DNA from: Pseudomonas oryzicola
Lineage (GTDB): Bacteria; Pseudomonadota; Gammaproteobacteria; Pseudomonadales; Pseudomonadaceae
DNA: 64,000 nt
Reading direction: 5' to 3'
Assembly: GCF_014269185.2 (NCBI RefSeq)
Contig: NZ_JABWRZ020000001.1
Coordinates: 583,001-647,000 of the forward strand
In this document: positions 39,114 to 47,781 of the stretch, piece by piece
How positions within the stretch are numbered: position 1 is the stretch's first letter
Layout of the letters: every line of letters begins with the position of its first letter
The notes under the pieces: generated by a model
The model's input: the letters and a program-made list of their open reading frames with translations, nothing else
What the model was told of the DNA's origin: nothing
Database searches by the model: none
Translations under genes and position numbers: made by a program

Positions 39114-39733
39114 GCGTTATCGCTGGTATCAAGGGATTGGGAGAGGCGCTTGATGCGCGCCTCGAGGCGTTCTGTCTCAAGCTTGAGGGCATCGAGTTCG
39201 CTGAAGGCGGCTTCGGCTTCGCGCTTGCCAACCAGGGTGCGGGACTCTTCGGCCAGGTATTCGGAGAGGTTCTGGCTGAAGCGCGCGAAGCCCTGACGGG
39301 TCCAGCGTGCACGCAGGCGGACGTGGCCTGCGAGCATGGCCGTGGCGACCGGGCCGAGCCAGCGCTGCAGCTCGTGTTCCCAGTCCAGCTCCAGGTCCTG
39401 CAGCACCCCGAACAGGTCGAGCAGCACGGCACTATCGCCATGCAGTTCGACCTGCGGGCTGTGCAGCACGGCAGTCTTGTCCTTGGCCAGGGCCAGGTGC
39501 GCCAGGCTGCCGGCCGGGGCGCGCAAGCTGCAATCGACATCGCCTTCCCAGTGGGCGGCCAGCATCAGGCCTTCTTCATCGGGCAGAATGAACACCTGCA
39601 GGGCCGGTTGGCGGCAGTCGATCTCGATGACCTTGCCTTCCAGCGCGGCCAGCCGCGGCAGGGCCGTGCTGTCCATGCGCAGGATGCGGTTCAGGCCATG
39701 TTCGACGCTGGCGAGCAGCCCGGCCAGCAGCAT
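39110..39733 (-). CDS. ubiJ: Ubiquinone biosynthesis accessory factor UbiJ
   Basis: 207-residue SCP2-domain lipid-binding protein that scaffolds the soluble ubiquinone synthesis complex. The N-terminal SCP2-like domain (residues ~15-120) is followed by a charged coiled-coil ([20 protein letters not shown]). It is identified by fold-like features and by its invariant place between ubiE and ubiB, with one-base and four-base overlaps. Confidence 0.93.
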   Translation of the reverse strand: MLLAGLLASVEHGLNRILRMDSTALPRLAALEGKVIEIDCRQPALQVFILPDEEGLMLAAHWEGDVDCSLRAPAGSLAHLALAKDKTAVLHSPQVELHGDSAVLLDLFGVLQDLELDWEHELQRWLGPVATAMLAGHVRLRARWTRQGFARFSQNLSEYLAEESRTLVGKREAEAAFSELDALKLETERLEARIKRLSQSLDTSDNA

Positions 39734-40503
39734 CAGGGCTTGATTCCCCGGTGCACGGCGACGATGCCGCTGGTCATGTTGTGATAAGTGACGCGGTCGA
39801 AACCGGCCTCGATCATCATGGCCTTGAGGGTTTCCTGGTCGGGGTGCATGCGGATCGACTCGGCGAGGTAACGGTAGCTGTCCGCATCGTTGGTGATCAG
39901 TTTGCCGGCCAGTGGCATGAAGGCGAACGAGTAGGCGTCGTAGGCCTTGGACATCAGCTTGTTGGTCGGTTTGGAGAACTCCAGCACCAGCAGACGGCCG
40001 CCCGGCTTGAGTACACGCAGCATCGAGCGGATCGCTTCGTCCTTGTGGGTGACGTTGCGCAGGCCGAAGGCGATGGTGACGCAGTCGAAATAGTTGTCCG
40101 GAAACGGCAGTTTCTCGGCATCGGCCTGGACGAATTCGATGTTGCCGGCCACGCCACGGTCGAGCAGGCGGTCACGGCCGACCTTGAGCATCGATTCGTT
40201 GATGTCGGCGAGCACCACCTGCCCGGTCGGGCCGACCAGCCGCGAGAACTTGGCAGCCAGGTCGCCGGTACCGCCGGCGATGTCCAGCACGCGGTTGCCG
40301 GCGCGTACGCCCGACAGCTCGATGGTGAAGCGCTTCCACAGGCGGTGCATGCCGCCGGAAAGCACGTCGTTCATCAGGTCGTACTTGGCCGCCACCGAGT
40401 GGAACACTTCGGCGACTTTCTTCGCCTTCTGGCTTTCAGGGACGTCCTGGTAACCGAAATGGGTGGTGGGTTCGGCTTGGTCGCCTTTGCGCTGGTCGTT
40501 CAT
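39733..40503 (-). CDS. ubiE: Ubiquinone/menaquinone C-methyltransferase UbiE
   Basis: 256-residue S-adenosylmethionine-dependent methyltransferase that adds the C2 methyl group in ubiquinone synthesis. The SAM motif is [12 protein letters not shown]; other signatures are [17 protein letters not shown] near the N-terminus, [16 protein letters not shown] and [12 protein letters not shown]. It is the first gene of the minus-strand ubi-his-tat run and diverges from the PHA granule-region gene across 124 bases. Confidence 0.97.
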   Translation of the reverse strand: MNDQRKGDQAEPTTHFGYQDVPESQKAKKVAEVFHSVAAKYDLMNDVLSGGMHRLWKRFTIELSGVRAGNRVLDIAGGTGDLAAKFSRLVGPTGQVVLADINESMLKVGRDRLLDRGVAGNIEFVQADAEKLPFPDNYFDCVTIAFGLRNVTHKDEAIRSMLRVLKPGGRLLVLEFSKPTNKLMSKAYDAYSFAFMPLAGKLITNDADSYRYLAESIRMHPDQETLKAMMIEAGFDRVTYHNMTSGIVAVHRGIKP

Positions 40504-40588
40504 ATCGCTTCACCGGAAAAAATTACCGCCATTCTAGGGCGAACGGGCGGATTTGTCTTGGCGGGGTGTGCCAGTGGGCAGGGGCGGG

Positions 40589-40604
40589 CATAATGCCTAT
40601 TATG
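40589..40604. promoter_or_regulatory. Palindrome in the ubiE / PHA-gene divergent promoter
   Basis: CATAAT-gcct-ATTATG, perfect 6-bp arms. On the plus strand it contains TATTAT (40598-40603), a plausible -10 about 25 bases before the PHA gene, and CATAAT on the minus strand could serve ubiE. It may be an operator or simply overlapping -10 boxes. Confidence 0.4.
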
Positions 40605-40627
40605 TCTTCATCTTCAGGAACACCTGC

Positions 40628-40903
40628 ATGACTCAGATCAGCGTCGAACGCAAACATTCCCTCGGCCGCGATGCCGCCCGTGCCAAGGCCGAAGCGCTGG
40701 TGGACAGGCTGGTGCGGGAATACGACCTCAAGGCGACCTGGAACGGCGACCGCGTCGATGTGGCGCGCAGCGGTGCCAACGGTAGCGTGCACATCGGTGA
40801 AGACAGCATCCGCGTGGAGCTGAAGCTGGGCATGATGTTGTCGATGATGAGCGGCACCATCAAGGGCGAGATCGAGCGGGCACTGGACAAGGCCCTGGCC
40901 TGA
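40628..40903 (+). CDS. Polyhydroxyalkanoic-acid system family protein (granule region)
   Basis: 91-residue small protein of the PHA_gran_rgn family, found beside PHA genes in pseudomonads. Visible features are the opening MTQISVERKHSLGRDAARAK and a compact alpha/beta pattern with Lys/Arg-rich N-terminal half. The role is not established; the location suggests PHA granule biology. AGGA precedes ATG 40628. It is followed, on the opposite strand, by a giant toxin-like gene that separates it from phaI. Confidence 0.85.
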   Translation: MTQISVERKHSLGRDAARAKAEALVDRLVREYDLKATWNGDRVDVARSGANGSVHIGEDSIRVELKLGMMLSMMSGTIKGEIERALDKALA

Positions 40904-40934
40904 GGCCAGGGCTTTCGGCAGCAACGCCGGGTTG

Positions 40935-43900
40935 TCACTGGTCCGGGAACGGAATCAGGCCTTCTACCTGCTCCAGGCGCAAGTCGCCTCGGTAGATCTG
41001 CAAGCGCTCCGCCGTACTGCTGGCTTCTTCCATCCGCGCCTCGCGGGCCTTGCCTCTCGGCTCCCAGAATTTCAGGTGGCCTTTGACAAAGGCGCGGGCT
41101 GGTGCATCCGCGCTCCGATAGTGGAAGTGCGCTTCCCAGAGCACCGTCTGCGCTGCCTCGACGTCCCTGATCTGGTACACGTCGAGATAATCGTCGGGCT
41201 TGCTCAGCGCCTTGCGTATCGTGGTTCGGGCAATTTGCAGGCGGTGCTGCTCGCTGAGGTAGCGTAACGCCCGGGCGTCCGGGTGACGGGTGTTCAGGTA
41301 GGCATCAGTGAGCAGGCGGTGTTTTTCCGCCGTGACCGATTCAACGGCCTTGGCCAGTTCGTTGACCTGTTCGATGTCTTTGGGCTGGTCGCTGCTTGCC
41401 AGTTGCTGCGCAACCTCGCGCATATCCTCTATCTGCCAGTCCATCAGGTCGGACAGGCTGTTCGGCTCGTCGGTATAACGAGCGGCGACAGCCAGGCGTG
41501 TGTCCTTCTGAGCCAACAGGCTGGCTGCACGATGGCGCAGTTGTGTCGTGTCCGGCTGCATGGGTGGCTGCTGAACAGGCAGTTCCAACCACACGCCGTC
41601 CCGTTGTTCGTACTTGCCGGCGGGCTGTTGAGTGAGCGGGTTGTGCTGGATTGCCCGATTGCCCTCCCGCGCTTGCTCTACCAGTATCGAGCGGCCGCGA
41701 GACGTGCGTATCACTGTGCGTCTGCCCGCCCTGACCTGGTGGGTGACACGCGCTGGCAGCGGCGACGCGCTGGTGTCGATGCCGGTCAACGCCGCGCTCA
41801 GTTCGGCTTCGGTCAGGTGCACCAGGGCCTGGAGCTGCTTGACGTAGTCCGCAAGCATGGCCGAGTCGATGGCGGGGTGCTCGAATGATTGCAGATAACA
41901 GGCTTTACCCAATACGGCTCGATACTCGCGCAGTGCATCGCTGAGGATGTCAACCTGCTGCTGGTAGGGTAGGTTGGCCGCGGCCAGGCCATCGTGGCTC
42001 CACAGCATCGAGGACAAATGCGGGTCACTTAGAGCATCCTGCAATGGCAGCAGTTCGGCTGCGCTTTCAACGGTCAGCTGGCTTTTGTCCAGGGTCAGGT
42101 AAGCCATATCGCTGAGGACTTGCGCGCGTACGATCAGGGTTGAATTGGGGCGCAGCCTGATGGCTTGCTCGATTTTGCTTTTCTTGTGTTCGAAACGGAC
42201 CCGGTCGTCATCCAGCGCAAGCGGCAGTGTCTCATCGAGCCGTTCGCTGACCACCAGAATACGGCGAGCGACATCGAGCGCATCGCGAGTTGCCTTGCGC
42301 AGCTCGGCATACCGCGACAGTTGCTCCTGCCCCACCGGGAACTTGTCCAGGCCATGGCCAAGCGCCCGGAGGCGCTCATGGTTCGGTAGCTCGTACAGGC
42401 GACGGAGCAGCAGCATGTCGTTTTCGATTGCGGCCCCGGTCCACTCGCCAAGCCTGCGTTCGTTGCCGCCAGCACGGTCGTATCTGGCAAAGCGGGGTTC
42501 GAGCATCTGCCTGAATGCTTCAACGCCTGCCTTCAGCGCATTGGCCTGCTTTTCCAGAAACAGGCTCACGCCCTTCAAGTCGAGCAAATGACGTTCGCGC
42601 ATCGCCAACAGTTGCCGACGCTGCACCTGGAGATGCTCCGGCAGCGAGGCGCGCTGGGTTTCGGGTAGTGCCTGGTAAGCCACGTTGAATGCTGCTGCCA
42701 GGTCATCATAGGCCTGCAGCTTCTGGCGGCTTTTTTCCATGAGTGGTCCCAGCCTGGATAATTCCGTCTGGTTCGCCTTGGCGGTGGCGAGCAATTGCTC
42801 GTACGCCTGGCGGTTGTGCGAGCGGACCTGTGAAGTGTTGGGCATGCCACCTGCACCTGTGACGTTCAGTACCCACTCATCATTCCAGCGGGTCACCCAC
42901 GGACCTCGGCTGCGTTGACGCCCGACGATGTGGTAGCCGTCGTCGGCACCGCCCCATTGCGCGACCCATTCACCGCTGCTTTCATCCGGGCCGATGATTT
43001 GCACGCCGCCCCAGGTCTGCTGCACTTCGAAGGCGATGCCTGCAAGTTTCACGTAGTACCGCTGGTCCACCTCGTACAACCCGCGCAACCGCCCCGTGCC
43101 CAGTGGCGTATGACCTTGCAGTGACTGCCTGGCTTGCAGCCTGGCCAGCGCCTGGAGCCTTTCCGGCGACAGGTTGGCCAGGCGCTGATTGGCACTCCAG
43201 CTGTCTACCCTGATGGGCGTTGGCCGTAGCTCGGTTGCGGGTTCTGCCCAGGGCTGCTCTTCTATCGACCCGGACGATCGCCCGGATGGTGTGTTGCGCT
43301 CGGCAGGTTCGCTCAAGCGCACTGTCACAGGTGCTTCAGTTGCGGAGGTGGCATGCGCCACGCGATGGGCCAGCAACATCGCCAGGTTGGTCAACAGGTC
43401 GGTTGCCGCCACGATCTGCTCATCGCGACCGCCATCGGCCAGTAGTGCCAGGTCATCCTTGGCTGCCGACAGCGCTGCAACCAGCCACGCCACATTGGCC
43501 AGCAGTCCGGAACAGAATACCGTTGCGGTATTGAACACTGCCCACGCCGCCGCTTTTGCCAAGGCCCATCGCTCCTGCGCGTTGGACACGCTGCCGGTGG
43601 CTGCGACGTGGAGGATGGCTTCGACCCTGGCGTCGAGCAGGTGGCTGTCGAGGTCGCCTGTCCAGGCCTCGAAGGAGGCATTCACTGGTCGCCTGAGATT
43701 GTCCAGCGCGGTAGCTGCCAGCGCCGCGTCCACGCCGAGCAGGTGCGCCAGGCCAGACAGTCGGGGGGGCAGGTGCGGGAAGTTGAAACCATCGTTTTCA
43801 TAGACCTCGCGTGCTGCGTCCTCCAGCCAGTGCAGAACACTGCGCTGCAGCTCGCCCTCTTTGCGGATAGCAACCATCAGCAACGCCAGGCTGGCAAATT

Positions 43901-45662
43901 CCAGCAACGCCTGGTCGGCATAGAACGGTCGGTACAACATCCAGCTGTGCTGGCCCGGCAGTCCGATGATGAACATGCCATGCGCCCGATCGCTTGCCGA
44001 GGCCCCGGGCGCGCAGAGAAAGGCCAATGGGGCAATACGCGGCTGTTCGAGTCTATCGCCAATGCCTGCGCAGAAATTCAACAGTGCCCGGCGCGCGTTT
44101 TCGCTGAGCTGTTTGCTGATACTGGCCTTGAGCACACTGAAGCGTAGCGCGGAACGCCATTCCCAGGCGTACTGCCTGATCCGTTCCGCCCTGCGCGGCT
44201 GTGCCTCGACCTGGTCTCGCAGAAAACGCGGGTATGAGCCACCGACATCCACCTGGTGGATCAACGTGTGTACCTGTTCGATGCTCAGCCAGCTGTCAGC
44301 CGGGGCACTGACCCGGGTCATGACTTCGTGCGCTGGTAGGCGGGTGATCGCCAGGCTGGTCAGGCTCTCGTGGCGCAAAAACAGGTATTGCGGGTTTGGG
44401 GCCGACGTGTTCGGGATCTGTTGGGAGACGGCAATCAGCACTGTGTCAGGATCGTAGGCGGTTTTGTCGGGATATGTGGCCTGAATCTGTTCGCGTAGTC
44501 GGCGGTTGGCATAGCGCTCGATGGTCTCGATATCAGCAAGCGAGCTCGCGCCCCCGCTGTGTCCTTGACGGGCGGCGAGATCGAGCAGTGCGGCGTGGTA
44601 TTCGAAGCGGTCTTCGGATGTGGCGTCTGCGAGCCAGTCTGGTAGCTGTATAGCAGGCAAACCTTCCACCAGGTAGGCCTGCTGCAGAAAGTGCAGCGAT
44701 GGATCGCTGACCCGCGCATAGGCACCTTCCATTTCGCTGACTGTCTGCACGTGTGCAAGGGTTAGGCGGCGGATATCGTCGAGGACCACATTGAGCAGTT
44801 GTTTCGCCTGGTAGGCAAACGGGTCGCCTTCCAGTGCAGTACGCGACCAGGTCAAGCTGTCGAAGCGATAGCGCTCAGCCATTTCGGCCTGAAATGTGGC
44901 CGAGAATGCTGCCTGGTCGGGGTAGCTACGAATGATGCCGCAGGGTTTGCACCACAGCAGCAGTTGGCGAGCGCCGCGCGTTGTGCTCAGCAGCAGGTCC
45001 AGCAGTGGCCGTTCGAAGGTCTGCAGGCCAACGCCGAATTCGAGCCTGATGGCGCTGATCGTAATGCCGGTTCGGGCGCCATCGAGCATGGCGTACAACG
45101 TTGCTCGCTCATCTGCATCCAGGCCCTGGTACTGCACATTGTTGAGCATTGCAGCCTTGATCAGCAGTTCAAGCCAATGTAGGCGGGATACCCCCGAAAG
45201 CGGGTCCGAGCCGCTCCAGAAACCGACCTGAGCCTGCTGAAACGCCTCTGTCAGGGTATCCAGAAGGCCATCGAGATCACTGGACACCTTGTACATGTCC
45301 AGGGTTATGCCAGGCTGGGCGATGGCGTCGGCACCCTGTTCCTGGGCGACGAACACGTGCGGCGGACGGATGCTCAAAGCGTCCGAAGCCTTCAGCTGCA
45401 GGTGTGTGCCGGTACGGAAATGGTCCAGCAGTTCATCCAGCAGTAACGGTTGCCGGCCGGGTTCGTCTTGGCCGGCTGGGGCCCGCAGGATGTGGAAATC
45501 ATCAAGCGATGTCAGCTGCGGATGATTGTTGCGGATGAAGGGGTAGCGATCGACAAGGGCGTTGAAGCCTTGCACGGACAATACCTGGCGCAGGCCCGGG
45601 CGCTGGGCAAAGCAGCTTGCTACCCGTTGTCTGAAAGTGGATAGGGGGGTGGAATCGGTCAT
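40935..45662 (-). CDS. Giant dermonecrotic-toxin-like protein without LRR or NEL domain
   Basis: 1,575 residues from ATG 45662, which has GGAG nine bases upstream; an in-frame ATG at 45713 is less likely. No signal peptide. It resembles the DUF6543 toxin-like proteins of Pseudomonas. LPDWLADATSEDRFEYH near residue 345, VHTLIHQVDVGGSYPRFL near 470 and a hydrophobic region near 690-770 parallel the N-terminal parts of the two LRR-NEL proteins. A Trp-rich beta-like segment near 860-930 (YYVKLAGIAFEVQ, GEWVAQWGG) follows, then long helical, coiled-coil-like stretches and a C-terminal block with EAHFHYRS and LQIYRGDLRLEQ. No catalytic motif is recognised. A role as a host- or competitor-directed toxin is inference. 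It sits between PHA genes and runs opposite to them, an unexpected location. Confidence 0.85.
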   Translation of the reverse strand: MTDSTPLSTFRQRVASCFAQRPGLRQVLSVQGFNALVDRYPFIRNNHPQLTSLDDFHILRAPAGQDEPGRQPLLLDELLDHFRTGTHLQLKASDALSIRPPHVFVAQEQGADAIAQPGITLDMYKVSSDLDGLLDTLTEAFQQAQVGFWSGSDPLSGVSRLHWLELLIKAAMLNNVQYQGLDADERATLYAMLDGARTGITISAIRLEFGVGLQTFERPLLDLLLSTTRGARQLLLWCKPCGIIRSYPDQAAFSATFQAEMAERYRFDSLTWSRTALEGDPFAYQAKQLLNVVLDDIRRLTLAHVQTVSEMEGAYARVSDPSLHFLQQAYLVEGLPAIQLPDWLADATSEDRFEYHAALLDLAARQGHSGGASSLADIETIERYANRRLREQIQATYPDKTAYDPDTVLIAVSQQIPNTSAPNPQYLFLRHESLTSLAITRLPAHEVMTRVSAPADSWLSIEQVHTLIHQVDVGGSYPRFLRDQVEAQPRRAERIRQYAWEWRSALRFSVLKASISKQLSENARRALLNFCAGIGDRLEQPRIAPLAFLCAPGASASDRAHGMFIIGLPGQHSWMLYRPFYADQALLEFASLALLMVAIRKEGELQRSVLHWLEDAAREVYENDGFNFPHLPPRLSGLAHLLGVDAALAATALDNLRRPVNASFEAWTGDLDSHLLDARVEAILHVAATGSVSNAQERWALAKAAAWAVFNTATVFCSGLLANVAWLVAALSAAKDDLALLADGGRDEQIVAATDLLTNLAMLLAHRVAHATSATEAPVTVRLSEPAERNTPSGRSSGSIEEQPWAEPATELRPTPIRVDSWSANQRLANLSPERLQALARLQARQSLQGHTPLGTGRLRGLYEVDQRYYVKLAGIAFEVQQTWGGVQIIGPDESSGEWVAQWGGADDGYHIVGRQRSRGPWVTRWNDEWVLNVTGAGGMPNTSQVRSHNRQAYEQLLATAKANQTELSRLGPLMEKSRQKLQAYDDLAAAFNVAYQALPETQRASLPEHLQVQRRQLLAMRERHLLDLKGVSLFLEKQANALKAGVEAFRQMLEPRFARYDRAGGNERRLGEWTGAAIENDMLLLRRLYELPNHERLRALGHGLDKFPVGQEQLSRYAELRKATRDALDVARRILVVSERLDETLPLALDDDRVRFEHKKSKIEQAIRLRPNSTLIVRAQVLSDMAYLTLDKSQLTVESAAELLPLQDALSDPHLSSMLWSHDGLAAANLPYQQQVDILSDALREYRAVLGKACYLQSFEHPAIDSAMLADYVKQLQALVHLTEAELSAALTGIDTSASPLPARVTHQVRAGRRTVIRTSRGRSILVEQAREGNRAIQHNPLTQQPAGKYEQRDGVWLELPVQQPPMQPDTTQLRHRAASLLAQKDTRLAVAARYTDEPNSLSDLMDWQIEDMREVAQQLASSDQPKDIEQVNELAKAVESVTAEKHRLLTDAYLNTRHPDARALRYLSEQHRLQIARTTIRKALSKPDDYLDVYQIRDVEAAQTVLWEAHFHYRSADAPARAFVKGHLKFWEPRGKAREARMEEASSTAERLQIYRGDLRLEQVEGLIPFPDQ

Positions 45663-45843
45663 GGCATCGGGCTCCGCTCTGGTGGGGCCCGGCAGGCTAG
45701 GCGATACGGCCATAGGTGCTGCGGTATATGTATGGGTACGCCGTGCAGCTTAGGGTGAGGTTTCTAATTTTTATCCCTACCTTGTGCTCAAGCCCAACCT
45801 CCATGGGCGGTTCCTCCCCACTCATGAGCATGAGGTACAGAGC

Positions 45844-46263
45844 ATGGCCAAGGTGACTGTGAAAAAAAAGGACGACGCCCCGGGTACGCTGGGCGAGGTG
45901 CGTGGTTACGCACGCAAGATCTGGCTGGCGGGTATTGGCGCCTATGCACGCGTGGGCCAGGAAGGCTCCGACTATTTCAACGAGCTGGTCAAGGCGGGTG
46001 AAGGTGTCGAGAAACGTGGCAAGAAGCGTATCGACAAACAACTGGATGCGGCCAACAACCAGCTCGATGAAGCGACCCAGGCCGTTAGTCGCGTCCCAGG
46101 GCGGGTCGAAATTCAACTCGACAAAATCGAAAAAGCTTTCGACGCACGGGTAGGGCGCGCCTTGAATCGCCTGGGCATTCCGTCTAAACATGACGTTGAG
46201 GCGTTGTCCATCAAGCTTGAACAGCTGCATGAGCTGCTCGAGCGCGTCGCGCACAAACCATAA
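45844..46263 (+). CDS. phaI: Phasin PhaI
   Basis: 139-residue phasin that coats PHA granules. After a short Lys-rich start it contains RGYARKIWLAGIGAYARVGQ, the conserved phasin core, and amphipathic helices forming a coiled coil (residues ~55-135). ATG 45844 is chosen by family alignment with PhaF and P. putida PhaI. The 180 bases upstream, shared with the divergent toxin-like gene, should hold the phaI promoter and the site of its regulator PhaD, which I cannot pinpoint. It is followed after 10 bases by phaF. Confidence 0.95.
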   Translation: MAKVTVKKKDDAPGTLGEVRGYARKIWLAGIGAYARVGQEGSDYFNELVKAGEGVEKRGKKRIDKQLDAANNQLDEATQAVSRVPGRVEIQLDKIEKAFDARVGRALNRLGIPSKHDVEALSIKLEQLHELLERVAHKP

Positions 46264-46273
46264 GGAGAGCAGG

Positions 46274-47032
46274 ATGGCTGGCAAGAAGAACACCGAGAAA
46301 GAAGGCAGCTCCTGGGTCGGCGGGATCGAGAAGTACTCCCGCAAGATCTGGCTGGCGGGGCTGGGTATCTATTCGAAGATCGACCAGGACGGCCCGAAGC
46401 TGTTCGACTCGCTGGTAAAGGATGGCGAGAAGGCCGAGAAGCAGGCAAAGAAGACCGCTGAAGAGGTGGCGGAAACCGCCAAGTCGTCGACCAGCTCGCG
46501 CGTGTCTGGCGTCAAGGACCGTGCGTTGGGCAAGTGGAGCGAACTCGAAGAGGCTTTCGACAAGCGCCTGAACAGCGCCATCTCGCGCCTTGGCGTGCCG
46601 AGCCGCAACGAGATCAAGGCGCTGCACCAGCAGGTGGACAGCCTGACCAAGCAGATCGAGAAACTGACCGGTGCATCGGTCACGCCGGTTTCGTCGCGTG
46701 CTGCTGCCAAGCCGGCCACGAGCAAGGCAGCGGCCAAGCCACTGGCCAAGACAGCAGCGGCCAAGCCTGCTGCCAAAACCGCAGCGGCCAAGCCGGCGAC
46801 CAGGACGGCAGCGGCAAAACCTGCAGCCAAGCCTGCGGCGAAACCGGCAGCGGCCAAGCCAGCGGCAGCGAAGAAGCCAGCGGTGAAAAAGGCACCGGCG
46901 AAACCGGCAGCCGCCAAACCGGCAGCGGCTACTACCAGTGCTGCGCCAGCTGCGACCGCCGCCCCGGCACCTGCCGCCGCGCCGGCCAGCAGCACGCCGT
47001 CGGCAGCCAATGGCAGCGGTACTCTGATCTGA
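46274..47032 (+). CDS. phaF: Phasin/nucleoid-associated protein PhaF
   Basis: 252-residue two-domain protein. Residues 1-~140 are a phasin domain similar to PhaI (KYSRKIWLAGLGIYSKIDQD) that binds the PHA granule and forms a coiled coil. Residues ~145-235 are built of AAKPA-type repeats rich in Lys, Ala and Pro, like histone H1, which bind DNA nonspecifically; PhaF thereby attaches granules to the nucleoid and helps distribute them at division. Thr/Ala/Pro-rich residues close the protein. It begins 10 bases after phaI with AAGGAG and is followed by a long REP-like palindrome. Confidence 0.95.
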   Translation: MAGKKNTEKEGSSWVGGIEKYSRKIWLAGLGIYSKIDQDGPKLFDSLVKDGEKAEKQAKKTAEEVAETAKSSTSSRVSGVKDRALGKWSELEEAFDKRLNSAISRLGVPSRNEIKALHQQVDSLTKQIEKLTGASVTPVSSRAAAKPATSKAAAKPLAKTAAAKPAAKTAAAKPATRTAAAKPAAKPAAKPAAAKPAAAKKPAVKKAPAKPAAAKPAAATTSAAPAATAAPAPAAAPASSTPSAANGSGTLI

Positions 47033-47046
47033 TACCGCGTCGCTTT

Positions 47047-47130
47047 CTTCGCGGGCTCGCCCGCTCCCACAGGTACCGTGCAGGGCTCACAAGCGGCGCT
47101 GCACCTGTGGGAGCGGGTTTGCTCGCGAAG
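47047..47130. repeat. REP-like long palindrome between phaF and phaD
   Basis: Left arm 47047-47074 (CTTCGCGGGCTCGCCCGCTC, then CCACAGGT) and right arm 47103-47130 form an imperfect long stem. An inner stem GTGCAG / CTGCAC lies in the loop. It separates convergent phaF and phaD and may stop both transcripts. It shares CCCGCTCCCACAG with the palindrome at 55006-55075. Confidence 0.8.
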
Positions 47131-47153
47131 GCCACGGCGCCATAACAACAGGC

Positions 47154-47768
47154 CTACTCCTCCAGATACCGCACTGCCAACTGCTCCGCCGCCGCCCGCG
47201 CCTGGGCCTGCAGATGCGGCGCCACCAGCATCATCACCTGATACACCACAATGCCCACGTCCCCCTCGCGCCCCAGCACTCGCTGATAATCCAGCGAGAA
47301 CATCAGGGTCAGGGTGATCTGCTCCACCAGTTGCCCCAGCGCCTGGGTCTCGCTTTCGACCAGCCCCTGGCCCTTGAGGCTGGCCAGCAACGCTGCCAGC
47401 GTACGCTTGAGCGCGTTGATCAGGCTGCGCATACCGCGCGCCAGCTTGGGCAGGCGCCCGGTCAGGTTCGACAGGTCCTGGAACAGAAACCGGTACTGCG
47501 CCATGTGCTCGACAATCAGGTGCAAGAACAGCCAGTAGTCTTCGGCGTCCAGGCGTACCTCGAGCGGTGGGTCGAGCAAGGGCATCAGCGCCTCTTCGAA
47601 GCGCTCGAACAGGCTCAGTACCAAGGGCTCCTTGCCATGGAAGTGGTAATACAGGTTGCCAGGGCTGATGCCCATTTCGTTGGCGATCTCCAGGGTGGAA
47701 ACGTTCGGCTCACCCTGCTGGTTGAACAGCTGCAAGGCACATTCGAGGATTCGGTCGCGAGTCTTCAT
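47154..47768 (-). CDS. phaD: TetR-family regulator PhaD
   Basis: 204-residue TetR-like regulator. The N-terminal helix-turn-helix shows RDRILECALQLFNQQGEPNV, then EIANEMGISPGNLYYHFHGKEPL. The C-terminal ligand domain is helical. In P. putida PhaD activates pha gene expression in response to an intermediate of fatty-acid/PHA metabolism. It is the last gene of phaC1-phaZ-phaC2-phaD, 13 bases after phaC2. Confidence 0.95.
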   Translation of the reverse strand: MKTRDRILECALQLFNQQGEPNVSTLEIANEMGISPGNLYYHFHGKEPLVLSLFERFEEALMPLLDPPLEVRLDAEDYWLFLHLIVEHMAQYRFLFQDLSNLTGRLPKLARGMRSLINALKRTLAALLASLKGQGLVESETQALGQLVEQITLTLMFSLDYQRVLGREGDVGIVVYQVMMLVAPHLQAQARAAAEQLAVRYLEE

Positions 47769-47781
47769 TCCGTCGGCATGC

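Noticed and set aside
45751..45779. TAGGG ... CCCTA inverted repeat in the phaI promoter as PhaD operator
   Set aside because: Arms are only 5 bp with a long spacer; too short to distinguish from chance, and I cannot recall the operator sequence precisely enough to claim it.
46700..46970. Tandem DNA repeat or mobile element in phaF
   Set aside because: The repetition reflects AAKPA codons of the histone-like tail of PhaF, not a separate repeat element.
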